Shown: in pieces, positions 8,112-15,811 of the stretch
Numbering within the stretch: position 1 is the first letter of the stretch
How the letters are laid out: the number at the start of each line of letters is the position of its first letter
From: Paracoccaceae bacterium
GTDB lineage: Bacteria; Pseudomonadota; Alphaproteobacteria; Rhodobacterales; Rhodobacteraceae
Reading direction: 5' to 3'
DNA: 64,000 nt
Assembly (NCBI GenBank): GCA_018223125.1
Contig: JAAEZA010000005.1
Coordinates: 56,566-120,565 of the forward strand
Position numbers and translations under genes: made by a program
The notes under the pieces: generated by a model
Seen by the model: the letters and a program-made list of their open reading frames with translations, nothing else
Told to the model about the DNA's origin: nothing
The model's database searches: none

Positions 8112-9202
8112 CGCTTTCTGTCAGCGTGAAACACCGCTTTTCCGGCTTTGATCTTGATGTAGGTTTTGACGCGCCTGCGGGGGTAACGGCGCTGTTCGGG
8201 CGCTCCGGTTCGGGGAAAACCACTGTGGTGCAGACAATTGCAGGGTTGTTGCGGCCGGATGCGGGGCAGGTTCTGGTGAACGGCAAGGCCATGTTTGACA
8301 GCGCCACAGGTGTCTGGGTGCCGCCCGCCAAACGGCGCATCGGCTATGTGTTTCAGGAAGGGCGGTTGTTTCCCCATATGAGCGTGCGCCATAACCTGCG
8401 GTATGGGGCGTGGTTTGCCAAACGCAGGCAGGGTGCTGCATCGTTCGATCATGTGGTTGATCTGCTGGGGATTGCGCCGTTGCTGGACCGCCGCCCTGCC
8501 GCCCTGTCAGGTGGTGAAAAACAGCGTGTGGCGATCGGGCGGGCGCTGTTGTCTGCGCCTGATCTGTTGTTGATGGACGAACCCCTCGCCGCACTGGATG
8601 AGGCGCGAAAGCTGGAAATCCTGCCCTATCTGGAACGGCTACGGGACGAGACTGCGATCCCGATGATCTATGTCAGCCACACGGTTGCGGAAATTGCGCG
8701 GCTGGCGACAACGATTGTGGTTCTGAACAATGGAAAGCTTCTGCGCAGCGGCCCCGCGTCAGAGGTTCTGGGTGATCCTGCTGTTCCCTTTCCCCTTGGT
8801 GTGCGCGGGGCAGGGGCGTTGCTGACAACACAGGTCGTCGCCCATCACGACGACGGGCTGAGCGAACTGGCAATCGGGGCGGGGCGGCTCTATCTGCCGC
8901 GGATCAATGCCGTCGCCGGAGCGCAGATCAGGGTGCGGATTGCCGCGCAGGACGTGGTTCTGGCGACCCGCAAGCCGGATCATATCTCTGCGCTTAATAT
9001 TCTCGAAGGCACGGTGGCCGATGTGCGCGAAGGGGATGGGCCGGGGGTCATGGTCTCGGTCAGGGTGGACGGGCAGACCGTGCTGGCCCGTATCACCCGA
9101 CGGTCGCGCGATGCGCTGGGCTTGCGGATCGGGATGGCCTGCTATGCCATCACCAAATCCGTTGCCGTGGCGCGGGATGATATCGGAATTTCAGGGGGTT
9201 AG
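8108..9202 (+). CDS. modC: Molybdate ABC transporter ATP-binding protein ModC
   Basis: The protein has 364 residues. The N-terminal ATPase has Walker A GRSGSGKTT, the signature LSGGEKQRV, Walker B LLLMDEPLAALD and the switch histidine in YVSHTV. The C-terminal part (from about residue 290, LNILEGTV...) is a Mop/TOBE domain that binds molybdate and can inhibit transport when the metal is plentiful. Since the neighbouring regulator lacks Mop domains, this may be the only molybdate-sensing domain in the locus. Transcription ends at the hairpin at 9229. Confidence 0.95.
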   Translation: MTLSVSVKHRFSGFDLDVGFDAPAGVTALFGRSGSGKTTVVQTIAGLLRPDAGQVLVNGKAMFDSATGVWVPPAKRRIGYVFQEGRLFPHMSVRHNLRYGAWFAKRRQGAASFDHVVDLLGIAPLLDRRPAALSGGEKQRVAIGRALLSAPDLLLMDEPLAALDEARKLEILPYLERLRDETAIPMIYVSHTVAEIARLATTIVVLNNGKLLRSGPASEVLGDPAVPFPLGVRGAGALLTTQVVAHHDDGLSELAIGAGRLYLPRINAVAGAQIRVRIAAQDVVLATRKPDHISALNILEGTVADVREGDGPGVMVSVRVDGQTVLARITRRSRDALGLRIGMACYAITKSVAVARDDIGISGG

Positions 9203-9228
9203 GGCCATGTAAAGACCCTGCCGAAAGA

Positions 9229-9257
9229 AAAGGCGCAGCGGGGGATGCTGCGCCTTT
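9229..9257. terminator. Bidirectional terminator between modC and ask
   Basis: AAAGGCGCAGC and GCTGCGCCTTT form a perfect 11-bp stem with a 7-base loop, flanked by A and T on either side. It lies between convergent genes and can serve both. Confidence 0.85.
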
Positions 9258-9263
9258 GTTAAA

Positions 9264-10721
9264 TCAGGCAACCAGTCGCGGTTCGCTTTTGGCTTTGGTC
9301 TGTTCGGGCTTGGTCTTGGCTTCACCTTCGATCAGACATTTGTGCAAGACACTGACGGCGGCGTCGGCATCTTCGCGCAGGGTGACGATCTGGATATCCA
9401 CATTGCGCGGGCTTTGCTGCACGGCAATCGGGATAATTCCGGCGTTATCCAGCGCGGCGAGCCCTTTGGCCAGTGCACCAAGTCCGCCAAGATCGCGGCC
9501 GATGGCGGCAACAACCGACAGGCTGCGCGCGGTGATTGAGGCGGTGGGATATTCCGCCACGAGATCGCTTTCGACCCGTTTCACATGCTTCAGCGAGGAA
9601 TCCACGTAATGGGTGATCGCATTGGCGTTGGAGGATTTCGCCACGATGCTGACCTTGTGACGGGTCAGCGCCTGAAGGATCGTCGCGTCATAGCCTTTGA
9701 CCCCGACCATATCCTGTTCGAACACTTCCAGCGCAAAGACATCCAGCGCGGTGACGATTTCCACCTGCGGGGCTTTTGCATCTGAATCGTCGATCAGCGT
9801 GCCCGGATCACCCGGATCAAACGCATTGGTTACGCGCAGCGGGATAGAGGACTGGCGCAATGTTTTTGCCGCTGAAGGGTGGATCGCTTCCATCCCCATA
9901 TTCGAAAGCTGATCCGCCACGTCATAGTTGGTGTGACCGAGCTTGCGCACGTTTTCCAGACCGATAAGGTTCGGATCGGCAGAGGACAGGTGGAATTCCT
10001 TATGGATGATGGCTTCTTGCGCGCCGGTTTGGGCGGCGATGCGGCTGAAGGTGACTTCGGAATAACCGCGGTCATAAAGGGACATCAACCCTTCGGAACA
10101 TTGCGCATAGCCGGTGACGATGGGCAGTTCGCTGCTGACATCCACATCCTTCATTCCTTCGGCAATGCGTTCTTCCAGCGTGACTTCCCTTTCGTCCCGC
10201 CAGCCGCCTAGATCGACAAAACGGGCATTCACACCGGCGCGGCGCAAAAGCAGGGTGGTAACAAAAGCGGAATGGCTCTCACCCAGACCGGAGAGCAGTT
10301 CACGGGTGATGCCCATGTGACGGCTGAGCCGGAAATGCCCGTAAGAAGACAGGCGTTGCAGGTCGATCAGACAGGAGCGTGCACCCTCGATCCGTTCGCG
10401 CACGAAATCATCGGCCTCGCGGATATCGGCGGCGGCGTCCAGAACCTTGCGATGGGCCGCGTTCATCGCGTCCATCACACGGTTCAGCATGTCAGACCAG
10501 CCCAGATCGCTGCTGTCATTGGCAAAGCGGGCATAAACCCCCGGTTCGCCGGTTTTCTTGTGTTCCAACAGCAGGTTTGTAATCCCGCCATAGGCCGAAA
10601 CAACAAAGATGCGGTTGTAGGGGTTTTCGCCCCCGTTGAGGAATAAACTATCGAGCAGTTCGGCCGAGCGGGACATGGAAGTGCCGCCGATTTTCTCTAC
10701 GGTATGAGCGTGTTTAATCAT
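9264..10721 (-). CDS. ask: Ectoine-type aspartate kinase (Ask_Ect)
   Basis: This 485-residue aspartate kinase phosphorylates L-aspartate, the first step toward aspartate semialdehyde and ectoine. The N-terminal kinase domain starts with VEKIGGTSM (K-x-GG-T/S pattern); the C-terminal part has ACT domains (around DMVGVKGYD and AAIGRDLGGLGAL). As last gene of ectABC-ask it is the pathway-specific isozyme, thought to escape lysine/threonine feedback control. The start has a GGGGGCG upstream. A strong hairpin separates it from ectC. Confidence 0.93.
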   Translation of the reverse strand: MIKHAHTVEKIGGTSMSRSAELLDSLFLNGGENPYNRIFVVSAYGGITNLLLEHKKTGEPGVYARFANDSSDLGWSDMLNRVMDAMNAAHRKVLDAAADIREADDFVRERIEGARSCLIDLQRLSSYGHFRLSRHMGITRELLSGLGESHSAFVTTLLLRRAGVNARFVDLGGWRDEREVTLEERIAEGMKDVDVSSELPIVTGYAQCSEGLMSLYDRGYSEVTFSRIAAQTGAQEAIIHKEFHLSSADPNLIGLENVRKLGHTNYDVADQLSNMGMEAIHPSAAKTLRQSSIPLRVTNAFDPGDPGTLIDDSDAKAPQVEIVTALDVFALEVFEQDMVGVKGYDATILQALTRHKVSIVAKSSNANAITHYVDSSLKHVKRVESDLVAEYPTASITARSLSVVAAIGRDLGGLGALAKGLAALDNAGIIPIAVQQSPRNVDIQIVTLREDADAAVSVLHKCLIEGEAKTKPEQTKAKSEPRLVA

Positions 10722-10785
10722 ATTTTTCGCCCCCGTTTTGACGGGAACGCCTTCAAGTCTGAGTGGGAATAGCGCCGCGATTTCA

Positions 10786-10815
10786 GCGACAGCCGCGCCG
10801 TTGCGGGGCTGTCGC
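10786..10815 (-). promoter_or_regulatory. Intercistronic hairpin between ectC and ask
   Basis: GCGACAGCC and GGCTGTCGC are perfect 9-bp arms separated by 12 bases in the 125-base gap between ectC and ask. No T-run follows on the minus strand, so it is more likely an RNA-processing or stability element than a full terminator. Confidence 0.45.
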
Positions 10816-10846
10816 CGGTGGCGTTTCGGGCCTTGCAGCCCGTGAA

Positions 10847-11230
10847 TTAATCCGCAGGGGCGTAAGAGCCGTCCTCGCGGTGGACTTCGGTGCCTGTCAC
10901 CGGCGGGTTAAAGCAGCAGGCCATGACCAGTTCTTCTTCCGCGCGCAGGGTGTGTTTGTCATGCAGGTTCAGCGCATACATCACACCGGGGCGGATTTCA
11001 TGGGTCTCGCCGGTGGCCAGATCGGTGATGGAGCCTTTACCGGACATGCAATAGACGCTCTCAAAGTGGTTCTTGTAGTGGAACGTATGTTCCGAACCTG
11101 CTTCCAGATGGGTGATGTGGAAGGAAAACCCCATGCCATCATCGGCCAGCAGCAGACGGGTGGATGTCCACTGTGCGTCTTTGACTTCCTTATCGGTGTT
11201 TTTCAGGTCTTTCAGGTCACGTACGATCAT
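10847..11230 (-). CDS. ectC: L-ectoine synthase EctC
   Basis: The 127-residue cupin closes the ring of N-gamma-acetyl-diaminobutyrate to ectoine, with loss of water, in the cytosol. It starts [10 protein letters not shown], as EctC proteins usually do, and contains the cupin segments [13 protein letters not shown] and [16 protein letters not shown] with the metal-binding Glu, Tyr and His. It follows ectB after 5 bases. No ectD hydroxylase gene is in the window, so hydroxyectoine production cannot be inferred here. Confidence 0.96.
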   Translation of the reverse strand: MIVRDLKDLKNTDKEVKDAQWTSTRLLLADDGMGFSFHITHLEAGSEHTFHYKNHFESVYCMSGKGSITDLATGETHEIRPGVMYALNLHDKHTLRAEEELVMACCFNPPVTGTEVHREDGSYAPAD

Positions 11231-11235
11231 ATTCT

Positions 11236-12534
11236 TTACTCCGCAGCGATTTTTGTTTGTGTTGTCGCATTCAGGCAGCTGCGTGCTGCATCTACAAGGG
11301 TCTCAAGCCCCTGACTGAATTGTTCTACCGGCGTTGTAAGAGGTGCAAGCACTTTGACCACCTCGTCCTGTGCGCCGGAAGTTTCGATCACCAGACCGCG
11401 TTTGAAGGCTTCGGCACAGATCGCCGCTGCCAGATCGCCGCTGGTTACGTCTACACCCTGCATCATGCCGCGTCCTTTCAGCCGTGCACCGGGAACCATC
11501 TCTGCGATGATTTGCAGATGCCCCGTCAGGATTTCCGATTTGGCGGCCACATCCCGCTTGAAGGTGCCGTCAGCCCAGAATTTTTCCAGCGCAACTTTGG
11601 CGGTGACAAAAGCGTGGGTGTTGCCACGGAAGGTGCCGTTATGTTCTGCCGGTTTCCAGACATCCAGTTCCGGTTTGATCAGGGTCATGGCAAAGGGCAG
11701 GCCGAAGCCTGACAGGGATTTGGCCAGCGTGACCATATCCGGTTCGATATCCATTCCGTCAAAGCTGAAGAAATCGCCTGTGCGGCCGATACCGGCCTGA
11801 ATGTCATCCACGATCAGCTTTGCGCCAACGGTTTTGGCCAGACGCGCGATGCCTTCGACCCAAGTGCGGGAAGCCGCGTTCAAGCCGCCCTCGCCCTGCA
11901 CCAGTTCAAGGATGATTGCCGCGGGTGCATCAATACCGCTGCTGTCGTTTGTCAGCATGTTTTCGATGATGGCCAGCGTGTCTACGTCATCGCCAAGGGA
12001 GCCTTCGAACGGCAGGTGGGTCACGCCGTTCAGTGGTACGCCCGCGCCACCCCGTTTGCCGGAGTTGCCGGTCAGGGACAAAGCGCCAAGGGTCATGCCG
12101 TGAAACCCGTTGGTGAACGAAATTACGTTGGTACGGCCTGTCACTTTACGGGCCAGCTTGATCGCAGCCTCTACCGCGTTGGCACCCGTTGGGCCGGTCA
12201 TCATCACCTTGTGGTCCATACCACGGGGGGCAAGGATCAGGCGTTCGAATGTTTCCAGAAACGCGGCTTTCGGGCCGGTATACATATCCAGCGCATGGGC
12301 AATGCCATCGCTTGTGATGTGTTCGACAAGCGCCGCCTTCATATCCGGATCATTATGGCCGTAGTTCAGAGAGGAACAACCGGACAGGAAGTCGGTGTAA
12401 CTGTTTCCTTTCGCATCGGTCAGGGTCGATCCCGACGCGGTTGTAAAAACCGTATCAAAAGCGCGGCAGTAGCTGCGCACTTCGGATTCACGGCGTTCAA
12501 AAATAGTTGTGTCGGCTGAAACATCAGTCGTCAT
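11236..12534 (-). CDS. ectB: Diaminobutyrate-2-oxoglutarate transaminase EctB
   Basis: This 432-residue class III aminotransferase converts aspartate semialdehyde and glutamate to L-2,4-diaminobutyrate. The PLP lysine is in [12 protein letters not shown] and the PLP-binding aspartate in [28 protein letters not shown] binds the phosphate. The ATG at 12534 has GGAAA upstream. It lies between ectA and ectC. Confidence 0.96.
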   Translation of the reverse strand: MTTDVSADTTIFERRESEVRSYCRAFDTVFTTASGSTLTDAKGNSYTDFLSGCSSLNYGHNDPDMKAALVEHITSDGIAHALDMYTGPKAAFLETFERLILAPRGMDHKVMMTGPTGANAVEAAIKLARKVTGRTNVISFTNGFHGMTLGALSLTGNSGKRGGAGVPLNGVTHLPFEGSLGDDVDTLAIIENMLTNDSSGIDAPAAIILELVQGEGGLNAASRTWVEGIARLAKTVGAKLIVDDIQAGIGRTGDFFSFDGMDIEPDMVTLAKSLSGFGLPFAMTLIKPELDVWKPAEHNGTFRGNTHAFVTAKVALEKFWADGTFKRDVAAKSEILTGHLQIIAEMVPGARLKGRGMMQGVDVTSGDLAAAICAEAFKRGLVIETSGAQDEVVKVLAPLTTPVEQFSQGLETLVDAARSCLNATTQTKIAAE

Positions 12535-12573
12535 AGCAGTTTCCTTTTGTGTTGGAGAAAATCCGGAGAAGGG

Positions 12574-12590
12574 GCGGCGTGTTACGCCGC
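12574..12590 (-). other. Small GC hairpin over the ectA stop codon
   Basis: GCGGCG and CGCCGC arms with a 5-base loop include the ectA stop and lie about 40 bases ahead of ectB. It may stabilise or separate the ectA and ectB parts of the mRNA; no terminator T-run is present. Confidence 0.3.
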
Positions 12591-13145
12591 AGCACCCATT
12601 GCGCCGGATTCGGGCAGTTTTATTGTCACCATATGCTCGGTGTCATGTTCGCCCTGAAAATGGGTCTCTTTTTCGAAGTGGGCCTCGTGGTCCAGTTCGG
12701 CATCCTGTGCATCGGCAAAGCTGCGGAACAGCGCCCAGCTTGCATCGTTGTCTTTGGTGATTGTGGTCTGCATCCGGATCACATCCTTGCATTCCTCGCG
12801 CGAGAGCAGGCGTTTCAGCATACGCTTTGCAAGGCCCAGACCACGGGCTTTTTCGGATACGGCAACCTGCCAGACGAAAAAGGATTCGGGATCTTTGGGC
12901 AGCACATAGCCGGAAATCCAGCCCACAGGAACGCCGTCCAGTTCGGCGAGAATGCAGGTGTCGCGGAAATGGTCGCACTGGATCAGGTTGCAATACATGG
13001 AGTTTTCATCCAGCGGCTTGCACGCCCCGATCAGGTTCCAGATCGCCGCGCCATCTTCTGGCTCGGGCTTGCGGAACTTAACGTCATTACGACGCGCTTT
13101 GAACGGATGAATGTCTACCACGGGATACCTCGACAACTGCTTCAT
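12582..13145 (-). CDS. ectA: Diaminobutyrate acetyltransferase EctA
   Basis: This 187-residue GNAT-fold enzyme acetylates L-2,4-diaminobutyrate on the gamma nitrogen using acetyl-CoA. The conserved start KFRKPEPEDGAAIWNLI and the acetyl-CoA loop SEKARGLGLAKRML are visible. It is the first gene of ectABC-ask. The ATG at 13145 has no clear ribosome site; a GTG at 13121, eight bases after GAGG, is a credible alternative that would shorten the product by eight residues. Confidence 0.95.
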   Translation of the reverse strand: MKQLSRYPVVDIHPFKARRNDVKFRKPEPEDGAAIWNLIGACKPLDENSMYCNLIQCDHFRDTCILAELDGVPVGWISGYVLPKDPESFFVWQVAVSEKARGLGLAKRMLKRLLSREECKDVIRMQTTITKDNDASWALFRSFADAQDAELDHEAHFEKETHFQGEHDTEHMVTIKLPESGAMGAAA

Positions 13146-13212
13146 TTTGATTGTTAGTTATACGAAGCTTATTTTTAAAATCAATTAGGAAAGGTAATTA
13201 ATTCTGACCCTG

Positions 13213-13218
13213 ATTATA
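13213..13218 (-). promoter_or_regulatory. Candidate -10 box of the ect operon
   Basis: Read on the minus strand this is a perfect TATAAT, about 70 bases upstream of the ectA ATG. No good -35 hexamer is seen 16-18 bases upstream, which suits an activated or osmotically controlled promoter. Confidence 0.35.
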
Positions 13219-13263
13219 CATATAAATTACAAAGACTTATGTCTGAAAATAGGGAAATTTGCT

Positions 13264-13281
13264 CAAAATTTGTACATTTTG
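13264..13281. promoter_or_regulatory. Candidate EctR operator palindrome
   Basis: CAAAAT-TTGTAC-ATTTTG has perfect 6-bp arms and a 6-base centre, the size expected for a MarR dimer site. It sits between the divergent ectA and ectR starts, about 119 bases from ectA and 95 from ectR. The link to EctR is inferred from position. Confidence 0.45.
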
Positions 13282-13375
13282 TAAAGATTATATTTTGTTA
13301 ACCTAACTACCTAGCGCGCTTGCAGAACCGACTCGGACAAGATAATCTGACCCGATCATTTTGATTGGAAACTCC

Positions 13376-13876
13376 GTGGACAGAACCGATACTTCCCTGA
13401 TTGCCCTACGCCGGATTCTGCGCGCGACAGAGCTTTACGGCCGTGCGCTGGCGCAAACGGCAGGTCTGACGCCGGTGCAGATCCGCGTCCTTCAGATTGT
13501 ACTGGGCGCAGGGAGCATCACCCCGAAACAGATTTCGGTTCAGATGGGGGTCAGCCCGGCGACGATTTCAACCTTGCTGGACCGTCTGGTCGCAAAATCC
13601 ATGATCGAGAGGCAACGCTCGGATGTGGACCGGCGGCAGACCAACATCGTTCTGACAGAGCAGGGGCGTCTGGCGGTTGAGGGCGCACCCGATCCGTTAC
13701 AGCAGAAATATGTGACAGAGTTCGAGGCGCTAGAGGACTGGGAACAGGCGATGATTGTGGCGTCGCTGGAGCGTGTTGCTGCGATGCTGAACGCATCTGG
13801 AATGGATGCGGCGCCGGTTTTGGATGTAGGGGAAATCCAGCGGTCCCATCCGCCGGTGAAACCCGGCGGAAAGTAA
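13376..13876 (+). CDS. ectR: MarR-family regulator of ectoine synthesis (EctR-like)
   Basis: The protein has about 166 residues. The winged helix-turn-helix spans VQIRVLQIVLGAGSITPKQIS through SPATISTLLDRLVAKSMIERQRS, and DVDRRQTNIVLTEQG is the MarR wing. Divergent placement next to ectABC is how EctR repressors are found in halotolerant methylotrophs and other ectoine producers, where they limit ect transcription at low salinity. I prefer the GTG at 13376 over the TTG at 13361, because TGGAAAC precedes it at a usable distance. Confidence 0.82.
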   Translation: MDRTDTSLIALRRILRATELYGRALAQTAGLTPVQIRVLQIVLGAGSITPKQISVQMGVSPATISTLLDRLVAKSMIERQRSDVDRRQTNIVLTEQGRLAVEGAPDPLQQKYVTEFEALEDWEQAMIVASLERVAAMLNASGMDAAPVLDVGEIQRSHPPVKPGGK

Positions 13877-13897
13877 CCGTTCATTCAGAGGCCGGGC

Positions 13898-14326
13898 CTA
13901 TTTTTTCTTCTTGGTGCCCGACAGTTCGTCAACACTTTTAAGGACACGTTCTTTCAGCAGGCCCATCGCTTCCTCATTCCCCTGCCGTACAATATCGGCC
14001 ATCTCGGTCGTTGTGGTGACAGTGGCGTCGAAGGTTCGTTTTGCCAGATCCATTTGCGAAGACATCATAGCCGAAGGATCGGCGTCTTTGGCAGAGTTCT
14101 TAAAGGTCTCGGAAATATCGGCGAGGGTTTGTTCCAGAGCTTCCCGCTGTTTCAGGGCCGCAGTTTGGGCGCTGCTTGTGCTTTTCTGGGCTGCGGATTG
14201 TAGCGCTTGAAAATTGCGACGGTGATAATCCATCATGCTGCTGACATCCGGCGCAGGGATCTGCATGGATTTTCCGAAGTCCTGAAACATGTCAATAAAC
14301 GGGTTTTTATCTTCTTTTTTCGGCAT
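13898..14326 (-). CDS. Phasin family protein
   Basis: The 142 residues are almost wholly helical and amphipathic, with a region MQIPAPDVSSMMDYHRRNFQAL typical of phasin N-termini and a lysine-rich tail. Phasins coat polyhydroxyalkanoate granules and control their size and number. A perfect GGAGG lies just before the ATG, which fits the high expression of these proteins. No PHA synthase gene is nearby. The gene converges with ectR. Confidence 0.85.
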   Translation of the reverse strand: MPKKEDKNPFIDMFQDFGKSMQIPAPDVSSMMDYHRRNFQALQSAAQKSTSSAQTAALKQREALEQTLADISETFKNSAKDADPSAMMSSQMDLAKRTFDATVTTTTEMADIVRQGNEEAMGLLKERVLKSVDELSGTKKKK

Positions 14327-14430
14327 AATTAACCTCCTGTTAAGGGGAGCCAGAGCACCAGCACCCGTCCCCAGTGTAGCGGCGGGTTGGAGTTTCAGAC
14401 AAGCAATCTCTGAGAACCCGTGATAAGTGT

Positions 14431-15114
14431 TCAGTTTTCAGCCTGCACCAGCGCCAGCACCACCGGTCCGATGGACGGCACAATTTCGGCCAATCCGGCA
14501 GGGTTGGGGTGGATACCGTCGCCTTGCATGTATTTTGCCATTCCGCTTTGGGTCTTGGCGGCGTCTTTCAGGCCTTTGAAGAAGTCCGCGTAGAGCGGTA
14601 TGTTATATTTCGCGGCAAGATCTACATACATCCGGTTAAAGGCCGTCTGGTAGTCAGCGCCGAAGTTGCCACCGGCGATGATCCCGACCAGCAGCATGGG
14701 AATGCCGGCTTCCTGCCCCTTGGCCAGAATGCGATCCAGATTGTCACGGCTGGTCTTTGGATCAATACCCCGCAGGTAATCGTTCCCGCCAAGGGCTACG
14801 ATCATTGCATCCACATCGCCCGACAGGGACCAGGCAACACGGGACAATCCGCCCGCTGTTGTGCTGCCGGACACACCGGCGTTGATCAATTTTACGTCAA
14901 CACCCTGTTGCCCGATCCAGTTGGCCAGTTGCGGCACAAATCCCTGTTCCCGTGGCAATCCGTAGCCTGCTGTCAGGCTGTCACCAAGCGCGAGAATTGT
15001 CTTTTGTTCGGCGTGAAGTGCACCCGTGGAGAGAAAGAGGATCAAAGCGGTGTTGCGTAGCGCCCGTGAACCACCATATCCATAGTCAGACACTTTGCGA
15101 AAGACCCCTGCCAT
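14431..15114 (-). CDS. tesA: TesA-type arylesterase / lysophospholipase, GDSL family
   Basis: The 227-residue product has a signal or membrane-leading segment followed by the SGNH hydrolase blocks: ILALGDSLTAGYGL (catalytic Ser), a Gly in VSGSTTAGG, the Asn in ALGGNDYLRG and the catalytic DGIHPN near the C-terminus. It hydrolyses thioesters, aryl esters or lysophospholipids in the periplasm. The start at 15114 overlaps the start codon of the divergent ABC gene by two bases, matching the tesA/ybbA arrangement of E. coli. The frame stays open upstream to 15312, inside the neighbour, but that part is not tesA-like. Confidence 0.9.
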   Translation of the reverse strand: MAGVFRKVSDYGYGGSRALRNTALILFLSTGALHAEQKTILALGDSLTAGYGLPREQGFVPQLANWIGQQGVDVKLINAGVSGSTTAGGLSRVAWSLSGDVDAMIVALGGNDYLRGIDPKTSRDNLDRILAKGQEAGIPMLLVGIIAGGNFGADYQTAFNRMYVDLAAKYNIPLYADFFKGLKDAAKTQSGMAKYMQGDGIHPNPAGLAEIVPSIGPVVLALVQAEN

Positions 15115-15811
15115 GACCGATACCGTCCTCTCCTTCAGCCGTGCCAATCTGTCTTTGGAGGGCAATGCGGGACCGGTCGATATCCTGCATGACATATCGC
15201 TTGAAGTGGCGGCGGGGGAAACATTGGGCCTTATCGGGCCGAGTGGGTCAGGCAAATCATCGCTCCTTATGCTGATGGGCGGGCTGGAACAGGCGACCTC
15301 CGGTACGATCACCGCCCTCGGGCAGGATCTGACGGTGATGAACGAGGACCAGCTCGCGCGCTTTCGCAGGGATAATATGGGGGTGGTTTTCCAATCTTTC
15401 CACCTGATACCGACAATGACGGCGCTGGAAAATGTCGCGACACCGCTGGAGTTGTCCGGCGTCAGGGATGCTTTTGAACGTGCAGAGGCCGAATTGAAGG
15501 CAGTGGGGCTTGCTGCGAGGGTAGATCATTACCCGAGCCAGATGTCCGGCGGCGAACAGCAGCGCGTGGCTCTTGCCCGTGCCAGTGCCACGCGGCCCCG
15601 TATCTTGCTGGCGGACGAGCCGACCGGCAATCTGGATGAAACCAACGGTGCGGCAATCATGGACCTGCTTTTTGACCTGCGCGACCGTCACGGTGCGACC
15701 CTGATCATGGTGACACACGCCAATGAACTTGTGACGCGCTGCGATCGGGTGGTCCGCCTGCGAGACGGCCGGATTGATCCCGTCCAACAAAGCGCCGAGG
15801 CCGCACAATGA
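15113..15811 (+). CDS. ybbA: ABC transporter ATP-binding protein, YbbA/LolD type
   Basis: The 232 residues carry Walker [10 protein letters not shown], the signature [14 protein letters not shown], Walker [13 protein letters not shown] and the switch histidine in MVTHANE, of the MacB/LolD class used by exporters with large periplasmic loops. It pairs with the permease that overlaps it by ATGA. The ATG at 15113 overlaps the divergent tesA start, so each gene's promoter and ribosome site lie inside the other gene. Confidence 0.9.
   Translation: MTDTVLSFSRANLSLEGNAGPVDILHDISLEVAAGETLGLIGPSGSGKSSLLMLMGGLEQATSGTITALGQDLTVMNEDQLARFRRDNMGVVFQSFHLIPTMTALENVATPLELSGVRDAFERAEAELKAVGLAARVDHYPSQMSGGEQQRVALARASATRPRILLADEPTGNLDETNGAAIMDLLFDLRDRHGATLIMVTHANELVTRCDRVVRLRDGRIDPVQQSAEAAQ

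Larger units (their letters stand above)
13146..13375. other. AT-rich divergent control region between ectA and ectR
   Basis: About 230 bases are markedly richer in A and T than the flanking genes. They hold the ectA -10 candidate at 13213 and a palindrome at 13264. This is the likely place of salt-dependent control for both ectA and ectR. Confidence 0.6.
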
